Assembly: GCF_900129465.1 (NCBI RefSeq)
Contig: NZ_FSRA01000001.1
Span: forward strand, 1,364,001 to 1,428,000
DNA from: Chitinophaga niabensis
Lineage (GTDB): Bacteria; Bacteroidota; Bacteroidia; Chitinophagales; Chitinophagaceae
Reading direction: 5' to 3'
DNA: 64,000 bases
A program made the position numbers and the translations under genes. Under the pieces are notes generated by a model. It was given only the letters and a program-made list of their open reading frames with translations, was not told the origin of the DNA and did not search any database. Of the stretch, positions 9,569 through 17,721 are shown piece after piece; positions within the stretch are counted from its first letter, which is position 1, and every line of letters starts with the position of its first letter.

Positions 9569-9637
9569 TTAAACTTAATTAAACAAAATTAAATTAAAGT
9601 TAAACAAATTGCTCCCCTGATTTAAGTTATATTAAAC
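9569..9637. promoter_or_regulatory. Candidate operator: four TTAAAC direct repeats
   Basis: The hexamer TTAAAC begins at 9569, 9579, 9600 and 9632, giving steps of 10, 21 and 32 bases. That is close to one, two and three helical turns, so all copies would face the same side of the helix. The array lies between the SusC gene and the DeoR-type regulator. DeoR-family proteins often bind repeated half-sites, so a role as regulator binding site is a reasonable inference. AT-rich background makes chance occurrence possible. Confidence 0.4.
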
Positions 9638-9728
9638 CTAATGAAATAGTAATTATTCGATTGTGAAACAGCAATATGTGGGACAAATATCCGCAATCCC
9701 TTGCCTGATAATAACTTTAGGTTAATTC

Positions 9729-9761
9729 TTGCTAAAATTTTGCGGAAAAACACTACATTTG
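9729..9761 (+). promoter_or_regulatory. Candidate Bacteroidota promoter for the DeoR-type regulator
   Basis: TTG at 9729-9731 and TACATTTG at 9754-9761 match the -33 TTG and -7 TAnnTTTG elements of Bacteroidota promoters, with a 22-base spacer. Transcription would start near 9767, about 44 bases before the ATG at 9811. Confidence 0.5.
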
Positions 9762-9810
9762 ACGAAAGCTATTTAAATATAAATAAGATTACCACCCTAA
9801 CGGTTTCCAG

Positions 9811-10575
9811 ATGAACATTACAGACAGGCATCAGCTCATTCTCCAGAAGTTGCAGGAGAATGGCAGGGTTGATATACAGGAATTAAGTGATTCCCTCCAG
9901 GTTTCAGGTGTCACTATCCGCAAGGACCTGAAATTGCTGGAAGAAAAGAAGTTGTTGTTCCGCACTAAAGGAGGCGGTTCTACCCAGAACCCCTATACGA
10001 TAGAAAGGCCCATTAATGAAAAGGAATTCATTAAAACCGAGGAGAAGAAGAAGATAGCGAAAGCGGCGGTAGCCCTGATAGGGATGAATGATTCCATCAT
10101 TATCGGTTCCGGCACTACGGTGTTTGAATTAACCCGGGTACTGCATCCCTCCAAACATCTCACCGTGATCACACCTGCCCTGAAGGTGGCCATGGAACTT
10201 TGCAACAAACCCTTTGTGGATGTGCTGCAAATAGGCGGCCTTATTCACCAGAGTTCTTCCTCCGCAGCCGGTTCATTTGCTGAGCGCCTGCTGGACGATA
10301 TTTCCTGTGGGGTATTGTTTGTAGGGGTGGATGGAATTGACCCGGAATTTGGTCTTTCCATTACCAACCTGGCAGAAGCCAGCCTGAACATGAAAATGAT
10401 CAACCTGGCGCAGACGGTGGTTGTAATGGCGGACAGTTCTAAGTTTGACCGCCGGGGTATCGGCCGGATCTGCAGCCTGGAGCAGGTGGACTACATTATT
10501 ACAGATAACCTGGTAGCGCCGGACACTGTTCGTATGCTAACGGACAGAGGCGTAAAAGTGATCATCGCAGAATAA
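9811..10575 (+). CDS. DeoR/GlpR-family transcriptional regulator
   Basis: This 254-residue regulator has an N-terminal DeoR winged helix (residues 1-57; VDIQELSDSLQVSGVTIRKD) and a C-terminal DeoRC effector domain. The effector domain shows the family's GSGTTVFEL phosphosugar-binding segment and LFVGVDGIDPEFGLS. DeoRC domains sense phosphorylated sugars, which fits a neighbouring operon containing two sugar kinases. It is transcribed away from the SusC operon and is followed by a strong hairpin terminator. It is the most likely regulator, probably repressor, of the operon at 1-9468. Confidence 0.92.
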   Translation: MNITDRHQLILQKLQENGRVDIQELSDSLQVSGVTIRKDLKLLEEKKLLFRTKGGGSTQNPYTIERPINEKEFIKTEEKKKIAKAAVALIGMNDSIIIGSGTTVFELTRVLHPSKHLTVITPALKVAMELCNKPFVDVLQIGGLIHQSSSSAAGSFAERLLDDISCGVLFVGVDGIDPEFGLSITNLAEASLNMKMINLAQTVVVMADSSKFDRRGIGRICSLEQVDYIITDNLVAPDTVRMLTDRGVKVIIAE

Positions 10576-10602
10576 GAAGTAACCGATTATAAACACCTAA
10601 GA

Positions 10603-10631
10603 GGGTATTCCATCCGGAATGCCCTTTTTTT
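10603..10631 (+). terminator. Intrinsic terminator after the DeoR-type gene
   Basis: The stem 10603-10611 (gggtattcc) pairs with 10616-10624 (ggaatgccc) with one G-U pair and a four-base loop. A run of T follows. Confidence 0.8.
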
Positions 10632-10666
10632 ATTCTCTTCACCCCGCCAACCCACATAATTACTCT

Positions 10667-10674
10667 TATCTTTG
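10667..10674 (+). promoter_or_regulatory. Candidate -7 box for the hybrid histidine kinase gene
   Basis: TATCTTTG matches TAnnTTTG exactly and lies 48 bases before the proposed start of the sensor kinase. No clear -33 TTG is seen at the usual distance, so this is moderate evidence. Confidence 0.4.
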
Positions 10675-10721
10675 CAATTAACCAGCGAATAACAAAATAT
10701 AGGGTCAAAAACCTATAATTT

Positions 10722-12533
10722 TTGAGGTACCCTTATAACCTTACACAAGTGGATATAGGTAAAACATACAAATGGTTGGTACAAGGAGGCATAGACAAAA
10801 CCGAAGACCTGGCTGAAAAAGCGCGCATCAAACTGACCAACAACATTTCCCTGATCCTGGCTATTATATCACTGGCTTTCGGTGTCATATATTACCTGGT
10901 CGCTGGTCGTATCGAGTTTATTATCGCCACTAACATTGAAGCGGTTTGCTTTGCTTTTATTATCTATCTGAACCATCGCGGCCAGCCCCTTTGGGCAGGT
11001 GTTGTGCTACAGGGTATTGTTACTGCAGCCGTGATCTATTTCGGGGTAGTGTTCGGCAAGGCCATTGAAGTATATGTATTAGCTGTTTTCCTGTGTGGCG
11101 GATCGCTTGCATTTATGAAGGCCTCTGTTGCCCGTTATGTTTTCCTCTGTGTGGGTGCATTGGTGATCACCGCTATAGAGCTTAATAAATACTATGCGTT
11201 AATCCCATCTTTCACTTTTACTGAACAGGAATTCAGTTTTATAAAATATTCTTCCGTAACCGTTGTGATCATACTCACGCTTTTTGCTATCGGGTATTAT
11301 GTGAATAATAACAATAAATTGCTAAAGGAACTGAATGAACAAAAAGAACATCTGGAAGATGAAGTGGATATCAAAACGGAAGACCTGCGGAAGGTAGTGA
11401 ATGCAAAAAGTATTTTCATCAGGGAGTTAACCCATGAACTCAGAACTCCTCTCAATACTATCCTCTCAATTGCCCAGTTTAAGATCAAGCCGGATTATGT
11501 GGAAGACCGGACTGATTCTGTTAACCTCTATGCGGCCTGTTACAATACCCTGCAGATCGTGAACAACACGCTGGACCGTTTCCTGCTCGACAATAACAGG
11601 AAACCCGCCATTGCCCGCCAATGGATCAATATCAATGAATTTGGCAAGGAAATGCTGCAGGCGTTCCATTACATTGCTGTTTCTGCGGAAGTAGAACTGG
11701 AATTGTACGTGGCGGAAAACATGCCCCGCACGGTATATGAAATTGAACCTTATATCCGGCAGATCATCAGTAACCTTTTAGGGAATGCTATCAAGTACAC
11801 CACGCAGGGAACAACCGTAAAGCTGCATTTCAGTTTAGCGCCTGCAGGTGATAAGTGGATAGTGGAGGTGATCGACAACGGACCCGGCATCCCTCCTGAA
11901 AAGCAAAGCGTAATATTTGAAGAATATGCACGCGTAGGTGAAAATGCAGTGGAAGGTACCGGTGTTGGGCTGGCTAATTCAAAGAGCTATGCTGTTCTGC
12001 TGGGTGGGGATATTGAAGTAAGGAGCAGTGTGAATGCGCCCGGCGAAACCACGGAAGAAACCGTGTTCACCGTGACCCTGCCTGTAATAAAATTCAACGA
12101 TGGCTCACAGCCATCCACCATTAAGAACTATCCGATAGCCACCGTGAAATTCAATGGCCTTACGGCATTACTGGTGGAAGACGACCGGATGAACAGGGCA
12201 TTACAGAAACGTTACCTGGAAGACCTGGGCTTTACCATCCTCGAAGCAGTGGATGGAGAGAAAGGATTAGCCCTGGCAAAGGAATATCATCCGGATATTA
12301 TTGTTACGGATGTGCGTATGCCTGTTATGAACGGAAGAGAACTGCTGCAGCATGTGAGAGCAGATGCTGTAATTAAAGATACCCCCATCATTTTTTGTAC
12401 CGGAGAAAGCGGGTTTGATCTGAATCTTGAACTGGACCCGCTGAGCAAATGTGTGCCCAAACCATTTAGTTTTTCCGTATTGCACAGAGCCATACAGGAA
12501 CTGTTGTTAGCCGAGCTCGTTAGTATAAAATAA
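10722..12533 (+). CDS. Hybrid sensor histidine kinase with C-terminal receiver
   Basis: This 603-residue membrane sensor has about six hydrophobic segments between residues 42 and 193 and a short coiled coil (about 197-228). The HisKA H-box follows with phospho-accepting His238 (ELTHELRTPLN), then a HATPase domain with N-box SNLLGNAIKY and G-box DNGPGIP. A C-terminal receiver carries phospho-acceptor Asp530 (IIVTDVRMPVMNG). No output domain is present, so phosphate must pass to another protein. The reading frame opens with TTG at 10722; the in-frame GTG nine codons later is an alternative start, so the N terminus is uncertain. No extracytoplasmic sensor loop of any size is evident, suggesting sensing within the membrane. 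Confidence 0.9.
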   Translation: MRYPYNLTQVDIGKTYKWLVQGGIDKTEDLAEKARIKLTNNISLILAIISLAFGVIYYLVAGRIEFIIATNIEAVCFAFIIYLNHRGQPLWAGVVLQGIVTAAVIYFGVVFGKAIEVYVLAVFLCGGSLAFMKASVARYVFLCVGALVITAIELNKYYALIPSFTFTEQEFSFIKYSSVTVVIILTLFAIGYYVNNNNKLLKELNEQKEHLEDEVDIKTEDLRKVVNAKSIFIRELTHELRTPLNTILSIAQFKIKPDYVEDRTDSVNLYAACYNTLQIVNNTLDRFLLDNNRKPAIARQWININEFGKEMLQAFHYIAVSAEVELELYVAENMPRTVYEIEPYIRQIISNLLGNAIKYTTQGTTVKLHFSLAPAGDKWIVEVIDNGPGIPPEKQSVIFEEYARVGENAVEGTGVGLANSKSYAVLLGGDIEVRSSVNAPGETTEETVFTVTLPVIKFNDGSQPSTIKNYPIATVKFNGLTALLVEDDRMNRALQKRYLEDLGFTILEAVDGEKGLALAKEYHPDIIVTDVRMPVMNGRELLQHVRADAVIKDTPIIFCTGESGFDLNLELDPLSKCVPKPFSFSVLHRAIQELLLAELVSIK

Positions 12534-12702
12534 TAAGAAAAAATCCCATGTGAATGAGGCCTGTCAGGGCTTTATAGTTTTTTGTTAATGCCCATTCTAC
12601 TCCGCTTTATATTATGTTAATTTATCTTATGCGCAAATATAATAGTGTAAATTAGTTAGCGTAAGACACACAATTTTTCTTAACCATTAAAAGTACCCGC
12701 AG

Positions 12703-13689
12703 ATGGAAACAATCACTTCCATCCCGGATCTGTATTGCCCGTACCCCTCTCGTATGAGTCCATACGTGGAAGAGGTGGCAGCAGCTACAGATGCCTGGAT
12801 GAAACGTTTTGCGCTGTTCCCGAGTGAACAGGCATTCACTGAATTCTCCAATTACAAAATGGCCTGGATGACATGCAGGACCATTCCGGACGGAGATCTT
12901 CCTTTACTTATCACGATCAACAATTTTTACTCCTGGCTTTTCGTCCTGGATGAACAATTGGATCACATCAGCCCGGAAACAGCCGCGATCCGGGACAAGA
13001 ATTTCCTGCAGAACTTTATCAGCGGTTTTGTGAAGATCCTGCGTAACGATCAGTTTGTGAGCATTGCTGAAGGTGGTAACGTACTCGCCGCATTCAGCGA
13101 TATCTGGCAAAACCTGATCCCCGCCAGCAGGGCAAGCTGGCAATGCCAATTTACCATCTCTTTGAAAGCCACTTTTGAAGCGGCGATCTGGGAAGCCGCC
13201 AATGCCAACAGTGAAACGCCACCCACTGTGAAGCAGTACATGCGGATGCGCCCTTACTTTTCAGGTGCCAACCTGGGAACCGATATCAACGAACTGGCAA
13301 CCGCCACCAGCCTGCCGGTGTACGTATTGCAGGACCAGGATTTTGTAAGGATCGTAGATCTCTGCCGCCGTGTGGTTTGCTGGGCCAATGATATCTTTTC
13401 ACTGGCAAAGGAGATCGCGCATGGCGACAATCACAACCTGGTAATGGTGCTGAAGTACAACGAGGACCTGACGATGGAAAAAGCACTGAATGAAGCAGCG
13501 CGCATTCACGATTACGAAATGCACCAGATCGAACAGTTGAGGCGTAAACTGCCGGACTTCGGCCCTCAGCTGAACAAGGATGTGAAAGCCTACCTGGACG
13601 GACTTGAAACAATGGTTTCAGGATTCTTCTGGTGGAGCCTGGAGGATACGCCGCGGTATATGAGTCACCTGCAGGAAAAAGTAGTATAA
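12703..13689 (+). CDS. Class I terpene synthase
   Basis: This 328-residue protein has the full set of bacterial class I terpene cyclase motifs. The aspartate-rich metal motif is present as DEQLD at 83-87, a variant of DDxxD. The pyrophosphate-sensor arginine region is YMRMRPYF near 179-186. The second metal motif NDxxSxxxE is NDIFSLAKE at 229-237, and the C-terminal RY pair is at 318-319. Such enzymes ionise a prenyl diphosphate and cyclise it to a sesqui- or diterpene; product and chain length cannot be predicted by eye. The gene ends at a terminator but is followed by an exporter and an SDR on the same strand. Characterised terpene synthases are known from Chitinophaga pinensis. Confidence 0.93.
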   Translation: METITSIPDLYCPYPSRMSPYVEEVAAATDAWMKRFALFPSEQAFTEFSNYKMAWMTCRTIPDGDLPLLITINNFYSWLFVLDEQLDHISPETAAIRDKNFLQNFISGFVKILRNDQFVSIAEGGNVLAAFSDIWQNLIPASRASWQCQFTISLKATFEAAIWEAANANSETPPTVKQYMRMRPYFSGANLGTDINELATATSLPVYVLQDQDFVRIVDLCRRVVCWANDIFSLAKEIAHGDNHNLVMVLKYNEDLTMEKALNEAARIHDYEMHQIEQLRRKLPDFGPQLNKDVKAYLDGLETMVSGFFWWSLEDTPRYMSHLQEKVV

Positions 13690-13722
13690 GTGTAAACAAG
13701 TGAATGCTTCCTAAGGAACCCG

Positions 13723-13755
13723 GGGCTGCTTCTTATTCGGGAGGCAGCCCTTTTT
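13723..13755 (+). terminator. Intrinsic terminator after the terpene synthase gene
   Basis: The stem gggctgc (13723-13729) pairs with gcagccc (13744-13750) and is followed by five T. It may only partly block read-through into the ABC exporter gene 30 bases on. Confidence 0.75.
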
Positions 13756-13784
13756 CGACATAAGTGCTTAACTTCAATTTTAAT

Positions 13785-15620
13785 ATGAAAAGGCCCAACA
13801 GAAAACCAGGAGAACCGGATGTTAGTTTTAAGGAAAGGATGGCCGCTTTGCGTAACCTGCCTTCATTTTTCAGGCTCGTATGGCAAACCAGCCCCTGGAT
13901 GGCGTTGGGCAATGCCATCCTGCGTACCGCTCAATCTGCCACGCCACTCGCATTGCTGTATGTGGGCAAACTGATCATTGATGAAGTGGTGAAAATGACG
14001 CATACACCCGGTGAACCTTCCTATCAATATCTCTGGGAGCTTGTAGCGGTGGAATTTGCCCTTGTGATCATTACCGGCGTGCTGGGCCGTTTGATTGGCC
14101 TGCTGGATGGATTACTGGGGGAGAAGGTGGGCAACCATACCTCTGTGCGGATCATGCAGCATGCCGCTACGCTGGACCTCGATCAGTTTGAAGACTCCAC
14201 ATTTTACGATAAACTGGAACGTGCCCGCCAGCAAACTGCCGGCCGTACCGTATTGCTCTCACAGGTACTCAGCCAGGTGCAGGACATCATTACCATGATC
14301 TTCCTCGCAGCTGGTTTAATGACCTTCAGCCCCTGGCTCATTTTATTATTGTTTGTGGCCGTACTACCTGCATTTTTTTCTGAAACCTATTTTAATGATA
14401 AGTTCTATGCACTGGCATGGGGGCAAACCTCAGACCGGCGTGAGCTGGATTATATCCGTTATCTCGGCGCCAGTGATGAATCTGTGAAAGAGGTGAAGAT
14501 CTTTAATTTATCCAATTACCTGGTAGACCGCTTTAAAACATTATCTGATAAATTCTATAACGATAAAAAACAGCTCACCTTACGTTATCAAAGCTGGGCA
14601 GTGGTATTTGCCATTGTAGGCAGCGCAGGATATTACGGTGCTTATGTATTCATCATCCTGCAAACTGTAAAGGGGCAGCTGAGCATAGGTGACCTGGCTT
14701 TCCTCGGTGGTTCTTTCCGGCAGCTGAGAGGTTTGCTGGAAGGCGTGCTGATCCGTTTTACGAGCATTACGCAGGGCGCTATTTACCTGAGAGACCTGTT
14801 TGAGTTCTTTGAAATAGCACCGCGCATCACCCAGAGGGCTAATGCAAGACCTTTCCCTAAGCCCATCCGGGAAGGCTTTACATTTGAGAATGTAGGTTTC
14901 AAATATTTAAATTCAGAAAGATGGGCTAACCGCCACCTGAACTTCACCTTACATGCCGGAGAAAAACTGGCGCTGGTAGGAGAGAACGGGGCCGGGAAAA
15001 CCACGCTTGTAAAACTACTGGCACGCCTCTACGATCCCGTGGAAGGCCGCATTTTGCTGGACGGCCATGATCTTAAAGAATATGACCTGCAGGAATTACG
15101 TACACAGGTGGGTGTGATCTTCCAGGATTTTCAGCGTTACCAGATGACGGTATCGCAAAACATTGCCGTAGGCAATATCAGGGAACTGCACAACCAGTCA
15201 CTGATTGAAAACGCAGCACAGAAAAGCATGGCGGATGAACTCATGGAACGCCTGCCGGATAAATATGACCAGATGCTGGGACGAAGGTTTAATAAAGGCG
15301 TGGAACTATCCGGCGGGGAATGGCAAAAGATTGCGCTGGCAAGAGCATATATGAAGAATGCGCAGTTGCTGATCCTGGATGAACCTACCGCCGCACTGGA
15401 TGCACGTGCGGAATATGAAGTGTTCTTACGCTTTGCAGACCTTACGCGCGGAAAATCTGCGGTACTGATCTCTCACCGTTTCTCTACCGTAAGGATGGCA
15501 GACCGGATACTGGTGCTTGAAAAAGGGGAGCTGACAGAGATAGGGAACCATGAGGAACTGCTGGCTAAGAACGGGAGATATGCGGAGTTGTTCCATCTGC
15601 AGGCCAAAGGGTATAGGTAA
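13785..15620 (+). CDS. ABC exporter, fused membrane and ATPase domains
   Basis: This exporter half-molecule of about 611 residues has an N-terminal six-helix membrane domain (roughly residues 30-330) and a C-terminal ATPase. The ATPase shows Walker A (GENGAGKTT, near 400), signature LSGGE, Walker B (LLILDEPTAALD) and the H-loop (ISHRFST), so all catalytic elements are present. It would work as a homodimer in the inner membrane and export a lipophilic compound or peptide. I chose the ATG at 13785; a GTG at 13764 would add seven residues. It lies between the terpene synthase and an SDR, and export of a terpenoid is possible but unproved. Confidence 0.9.
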   Translation: MKRPNRKPGEPDVSFKERMAALRNLPSFFRLVWQTSPWMALGNAILRTAQSATPLALLYVGKLIIDEVVKMTHTPGEPSYQYLWELVAVEFALVIITGVLGRLIGLLDGLLGEKVGNHTSVRIMQHAATLDLDQFEDSTFYDKLERARQQTAGRTVLLSQVLSQVQDIITMIFLAAGLMTFSPWLILLLFVAVLPAFFSETYFNDKFYALAWGQTSDRRELDYIRYLGASDESVKEVKIFNLSNYLVDRFKTLSDKFYNDKKQLTLRYQSWAVVFAIVGSAGYYGAYVFIILQTVKGQLSIGDLAFLGGSFRQLRGLLEGVLIRFTSITQGAIYLRDLFEFFEIAPRITQRANARPFPKPIREGFTFENVGFKYLNSERWANRHLNFTLHAGEKLALVGENGAGKTTLVKLLARLYDPVEGRILLDGHDLKEYDLQELRTQVGVIFQDFQRYQMTVSQNIAVGNIRELHNQSLIENAAQKSMADELMERLPDKYDQMLGRRFNKGVELSGGEWQKIALARAYMKNAQLLILDEPTAALDARAEYEVFLRFADLTRGKSAVLISHRFSTVRMADRILVLEKGELTEIGNHEELLAKNGRYAELFHLQAKGYR

Positions 15621-15635
15621 TAAATTAAACTATAT

Positions 15636-16352
15636 ATGGAATCATTGAAAGGGAAAAAAGCCCTGATCACCGGTGGTGGTAAAGGGATAGGCAGGGCAAT
15701 CGCTATTGCGCTCGCAAAAGAAGGCGTGGATATTGGATTGATGGGGCGTACTTCTTCGTCTTTGGAGGCTACGGCAAAAGAAGTGGCTGCATTGGGAGTG
15801 AAAGTAACCTATGCCACAGCAGACGTTGGAGATATCAATGCGGTGAATGCTGCTGTACAACAGGTCACTAAAGATCTGCCGGAGATCGACATCCTGATCA
15901 ATAATGCAGGGATTGCCTCTTTTGGTGGCTTTATGGATCTTGAACCTGCCGATTGGGAAAATATTGTGCGCGTGAACCTGCTGGGTGTATATTACGTTAC
16001 AAGGGCTATTTTACCGGGTATGATCGGGCGTAAGTCCGGAGATATTATCAACGTATCTTCCACTGCGGGTCAACGGGGTGCGCCGCTAACAAGCGCATAC
16101 AGTGCTTCCAAGTTTGGGCTGCTGGGCCTGACAGAATCCCTGATGCTGGAAGTACGGAAACATAACATCCGCGTAAGCGCTTTAACACCCAGTACCATTG
16201 CTACGGATATGGCCATTGAGTTAAAGCTCACAGATGGTAACCCGGAAAAAGTAATGCAGGCAGAAGACCTGGCGGAATTTGTAGTGGCGCAGCTGAAACT
16301 GAACAGGAGAGTGCTGGTGAAATCTGCGGGGTTGTGGTCTGTGAATCCGTAA
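15636..16352 (+). CDS. Short-chain dehydrogenase/reductase (3-ketoacyl-ACP reductase-like)
   Basis: This 238-residue classical SDR has the cofactor motif GGGKGIGRA at 13-21, NNAG at 89-92, and the catalytic Ser142, Tyr155 and Lys159 (YSASK). It oxidises alcohols or reduces ketones with NAD(P)(H). The sequence is closest in style to FabG-like reductases. It starts 15 bases after the ABC exporter stop, so the two are co-transcribed. Given the terpene synthase upstream it could oxidise a terpene alcohol, but a general 3-ketoacyl reductase role is equally compatible. Confidence 0.88.
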   Translation: MESLKGKKALITGGGKGIGRAIAIALAKEGVDIGLMGRTSSSLEATAKEVAALGVKVTYATADVGDINAVNAAVQQVTKDLPEIDILINNAGIASFGGFMDLEPADWENIVRVNLLGVYYVTRAILPGMIGRKSGDIINVSSTAGQRGAPLTSAYSASKFGLLGLTESLMLEVRKHNIRVSALTPSTIATDMAIELKLTDGNPEKVMQAEDLAEFVVAQLKLNRRVLVKSAGLWSVNP

Positions 16353-16397
16353 AGCAACCATGGTGCTTTGTTGGGTACAGTCTATATGAAATTGTTT

Positions 16398-16436
16398 ACT
16401 AAAACCAAAGGGCCCCCGGCTGGTCCGGGGCGCCCT
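16398..16436. terminator. GC-rich hairpin between convergent genes
   Basis: A strong inverted repeat (agggc-cccccgg / ccggggcgccct, about 16409-16436) lies between the SDR and the leftward hypothetical gene. On the minus strand it is followed by a T-rich stretch. It probably ends transcription from the right and may serve both sides. Confidence 0.6.
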
Positions 16437-16489
16437 GATTCCCATAATTGGACCTTTTTAAGTGATAGCAGAAGCAACCCATACATCTC

Positions 16490-17227
16490 TTATGATCCGG
16501 AAACCGCTACAAAAGCAACTGCGTTGTAGGACCCGTTACCAATGAGATAAAACTGTCCGTTTACCTCCTGGTAAAACGAAATACCAAGTGCGAGGATCAA
16601 AGGTGCTGTGCTTGCTGCCGGCAATTGTACTTCCAGCGGAGTTGTAACAACACCTTCATTACTCATTATCAAATATTGCCCTGCATGTTGAGCCACCAGG
16701 TGATAGCCTGTGGTAAAGTCGATCGATGCTCCGGCAATAGTGAGCCTGAAATGACTGGCCCCCTGGGGTTTTGCGAGCAGTGAAGAAGTGATCAAAGCAG
16801 GGAAATCTACTCTCATTAAACCGGAGGCCCGGTCTATGGATGGTACAAAGGATGCTTTGAATGCAGTAGTAAGCGGCATGTCTGTATTTACATCCAGCCC
16901 TTGCAGCAGTTCGATATCACCGTCTGCGATGTTTCGGAAGCCACGCGGGCTTACCGGATCTGCTTTTACTACCCTGGCCATTTGACTGTTCAGCCTGCGG
17001 GTAAAGTAAAAATCCCTGATATCACTTATGATAGACGCAAATGTTTTGCGGACCAGCCTGGCCCCACTGGCGGCGCGGCCAAACTCCGACATGTTTTCTT
17101 TAGTCCGGTCATTGGTGATGGCTTTGGATTGCGATTTTAGACGGACTATGAAGCCGTCTTTCGTTTTGTAGAAGGTGAAATTTCCTACTGTCCCTTCCAG
17201 TTGCATTGGGCCTGTTTGTTTTGCCAT
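16490..17227 (-). CDS. Hypothetical protein, 245 residues
   Basis: I do not recognise a named domain. The first 50 residues are polar and start with MAKQTGPMQLEGTVGNFTFY. The second half is rich in beta-prone, hydrophobic and Ala/Ser stretches. No signal peptide or membrane helix is seen, so it is probably cytoplasmic or exported by a non-classical route. The N-terminal GxxxNxTFYKTKDG-like opening recalls small Bacteroidota proteins often present in several copies per genome, but that is only a memory-based impression. It stands alone, convergent with the SDR and divergent from the GH78 gene across 494 bases. Confidence 0.7.
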   Translation of the reverse strand: MAKQTGPMQLEGTVGNFTFYKTKDGFIVRLKSQSKAITNDRTKENMSEFGRAASGARLVRKTFASIISDIRDFYFTRRLNSQMARVVKADPVSPRGFRNIADGDIELLQGLDVNTDMPLTTAFKASFVPSIDRASGLMRVDFPALITSSLLAKPQGASHFRLTIAGASIDFTTGYHLVAQHAGQYLIMSNEGVVTTPLEVQLPAASTAPLILALGISFYQEVNGQFYLIGNGSYNAVAFVAVSGS

Positions 17228-17418
17228 TGTATTAAGATTTTATTTTTTTGCGATAAAGGAACTGTTTCTAAGGCCAGTTCCGTTTGCCTGGTGATACAGA
17301 ACGCCGGCGACGTCTTTCCTGCATTCCGTGTATCCGGTACCGATAGTGCAAAGGTTAGCCGGAAATTCACCGTTAGAAAATCAGCGGGATGCTTTTGAGG
17401 GATTTTGTGAGATTATGC

Positions 17419-17460
17419 GGGTTTTGAGGGAAAAAGGGGGATTTGAGGGGAATTGATGGG
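17419..17460 (+). other. Putative G-quadruplex-forming sequence
   Basis: Five runs of three to five G (17419-17421, 17428-17430, 17436-17440, 17447-17450, 17458-17460) are separated by loops of 6, 5, 6 and 7 bases. This meets the usual G3+N1-7 definition. It lies about 260 bases upstream of the GH78 gene on the coding strand. Confidence 0.55.
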
Positions 17461-17543
17461 ATTTGATGGTTTCTGCAGGGGGGAGAGGCTGTCATTATTA
17501 CTTGATTAGTATATCAAAATGGCAGTGGGTGGGGGTAACTACG

Positions 17544-17598
17544 CTTTTGATACGCTTTTGGTGTGCTTTTGATATGCTTTTGATACACTTTTAGTGGC
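17544..17598 (+). repeat. Five tandem copies of an 11-base unit
   Basis: Units of the form CTTTTGATAyr start at 17544, 17555, 17566, 17577 and 17588. The first and third differ at only one position, and the last is more degenerate. The T4 tract recurs every 11 bases, close to the helical period, so the stretch may be intrinsically bent. Confidence 0.8.
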
Positions 17599-17721
17599 AG
17601 GCGGCTTCTTAATTTGATAGTGGTTAATTTCCTCTGTTCTTTATGGCAACATTTAATCGATGCGGTTTTTGTTTTACTTTAGGTGATGAACGCAACTTTT
17701 TACAACCGCTAAAAATATAAA

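Larger units (their letters stand above)
9469..9810. other. Divergent AT-rich intergenic region between the SusC gene and deoR-type gene
   Basis: No gene is seen in these 342 bases. The half next to the SusC gene is very AT-rich and contains four TTAAAC direct repeats. A sequence TAATTTTG reading leftward at 9591-9584 could be the -7 box for the SusC operon, but no good -33 TTG lies at the expected distance. The other half contains the better rightward promoter for the regulator. Confidence 0.6.
17228..17721. other. Long intergenic region with G-rich and 11-base tandem repeats
   Basis: No gene is seen in these 494 bases. The middle holds a run of five G-tracts (17419-17460), then an 11-base tandem repeat (17544-17598), then a plain AT-rich leader to the rhamnosidase GTG start. 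I see no convincing TAnnTTTG box in front of the rhamnosidase; TACTTTAG is the nearest match. Confidence 0.6.

Noticed and set aside
10722..10748. TTG start of the hybrid kinase as certain
   Set aside because: An in-frame GTG nine codons downstream is equally plausible. The start is given as open-frame limit only.
17544..17598. Tandem repeat as a CRISPR array
   Set aside because: Units are 11 bases, contiguous and degenerate, without spacers or cas genes.
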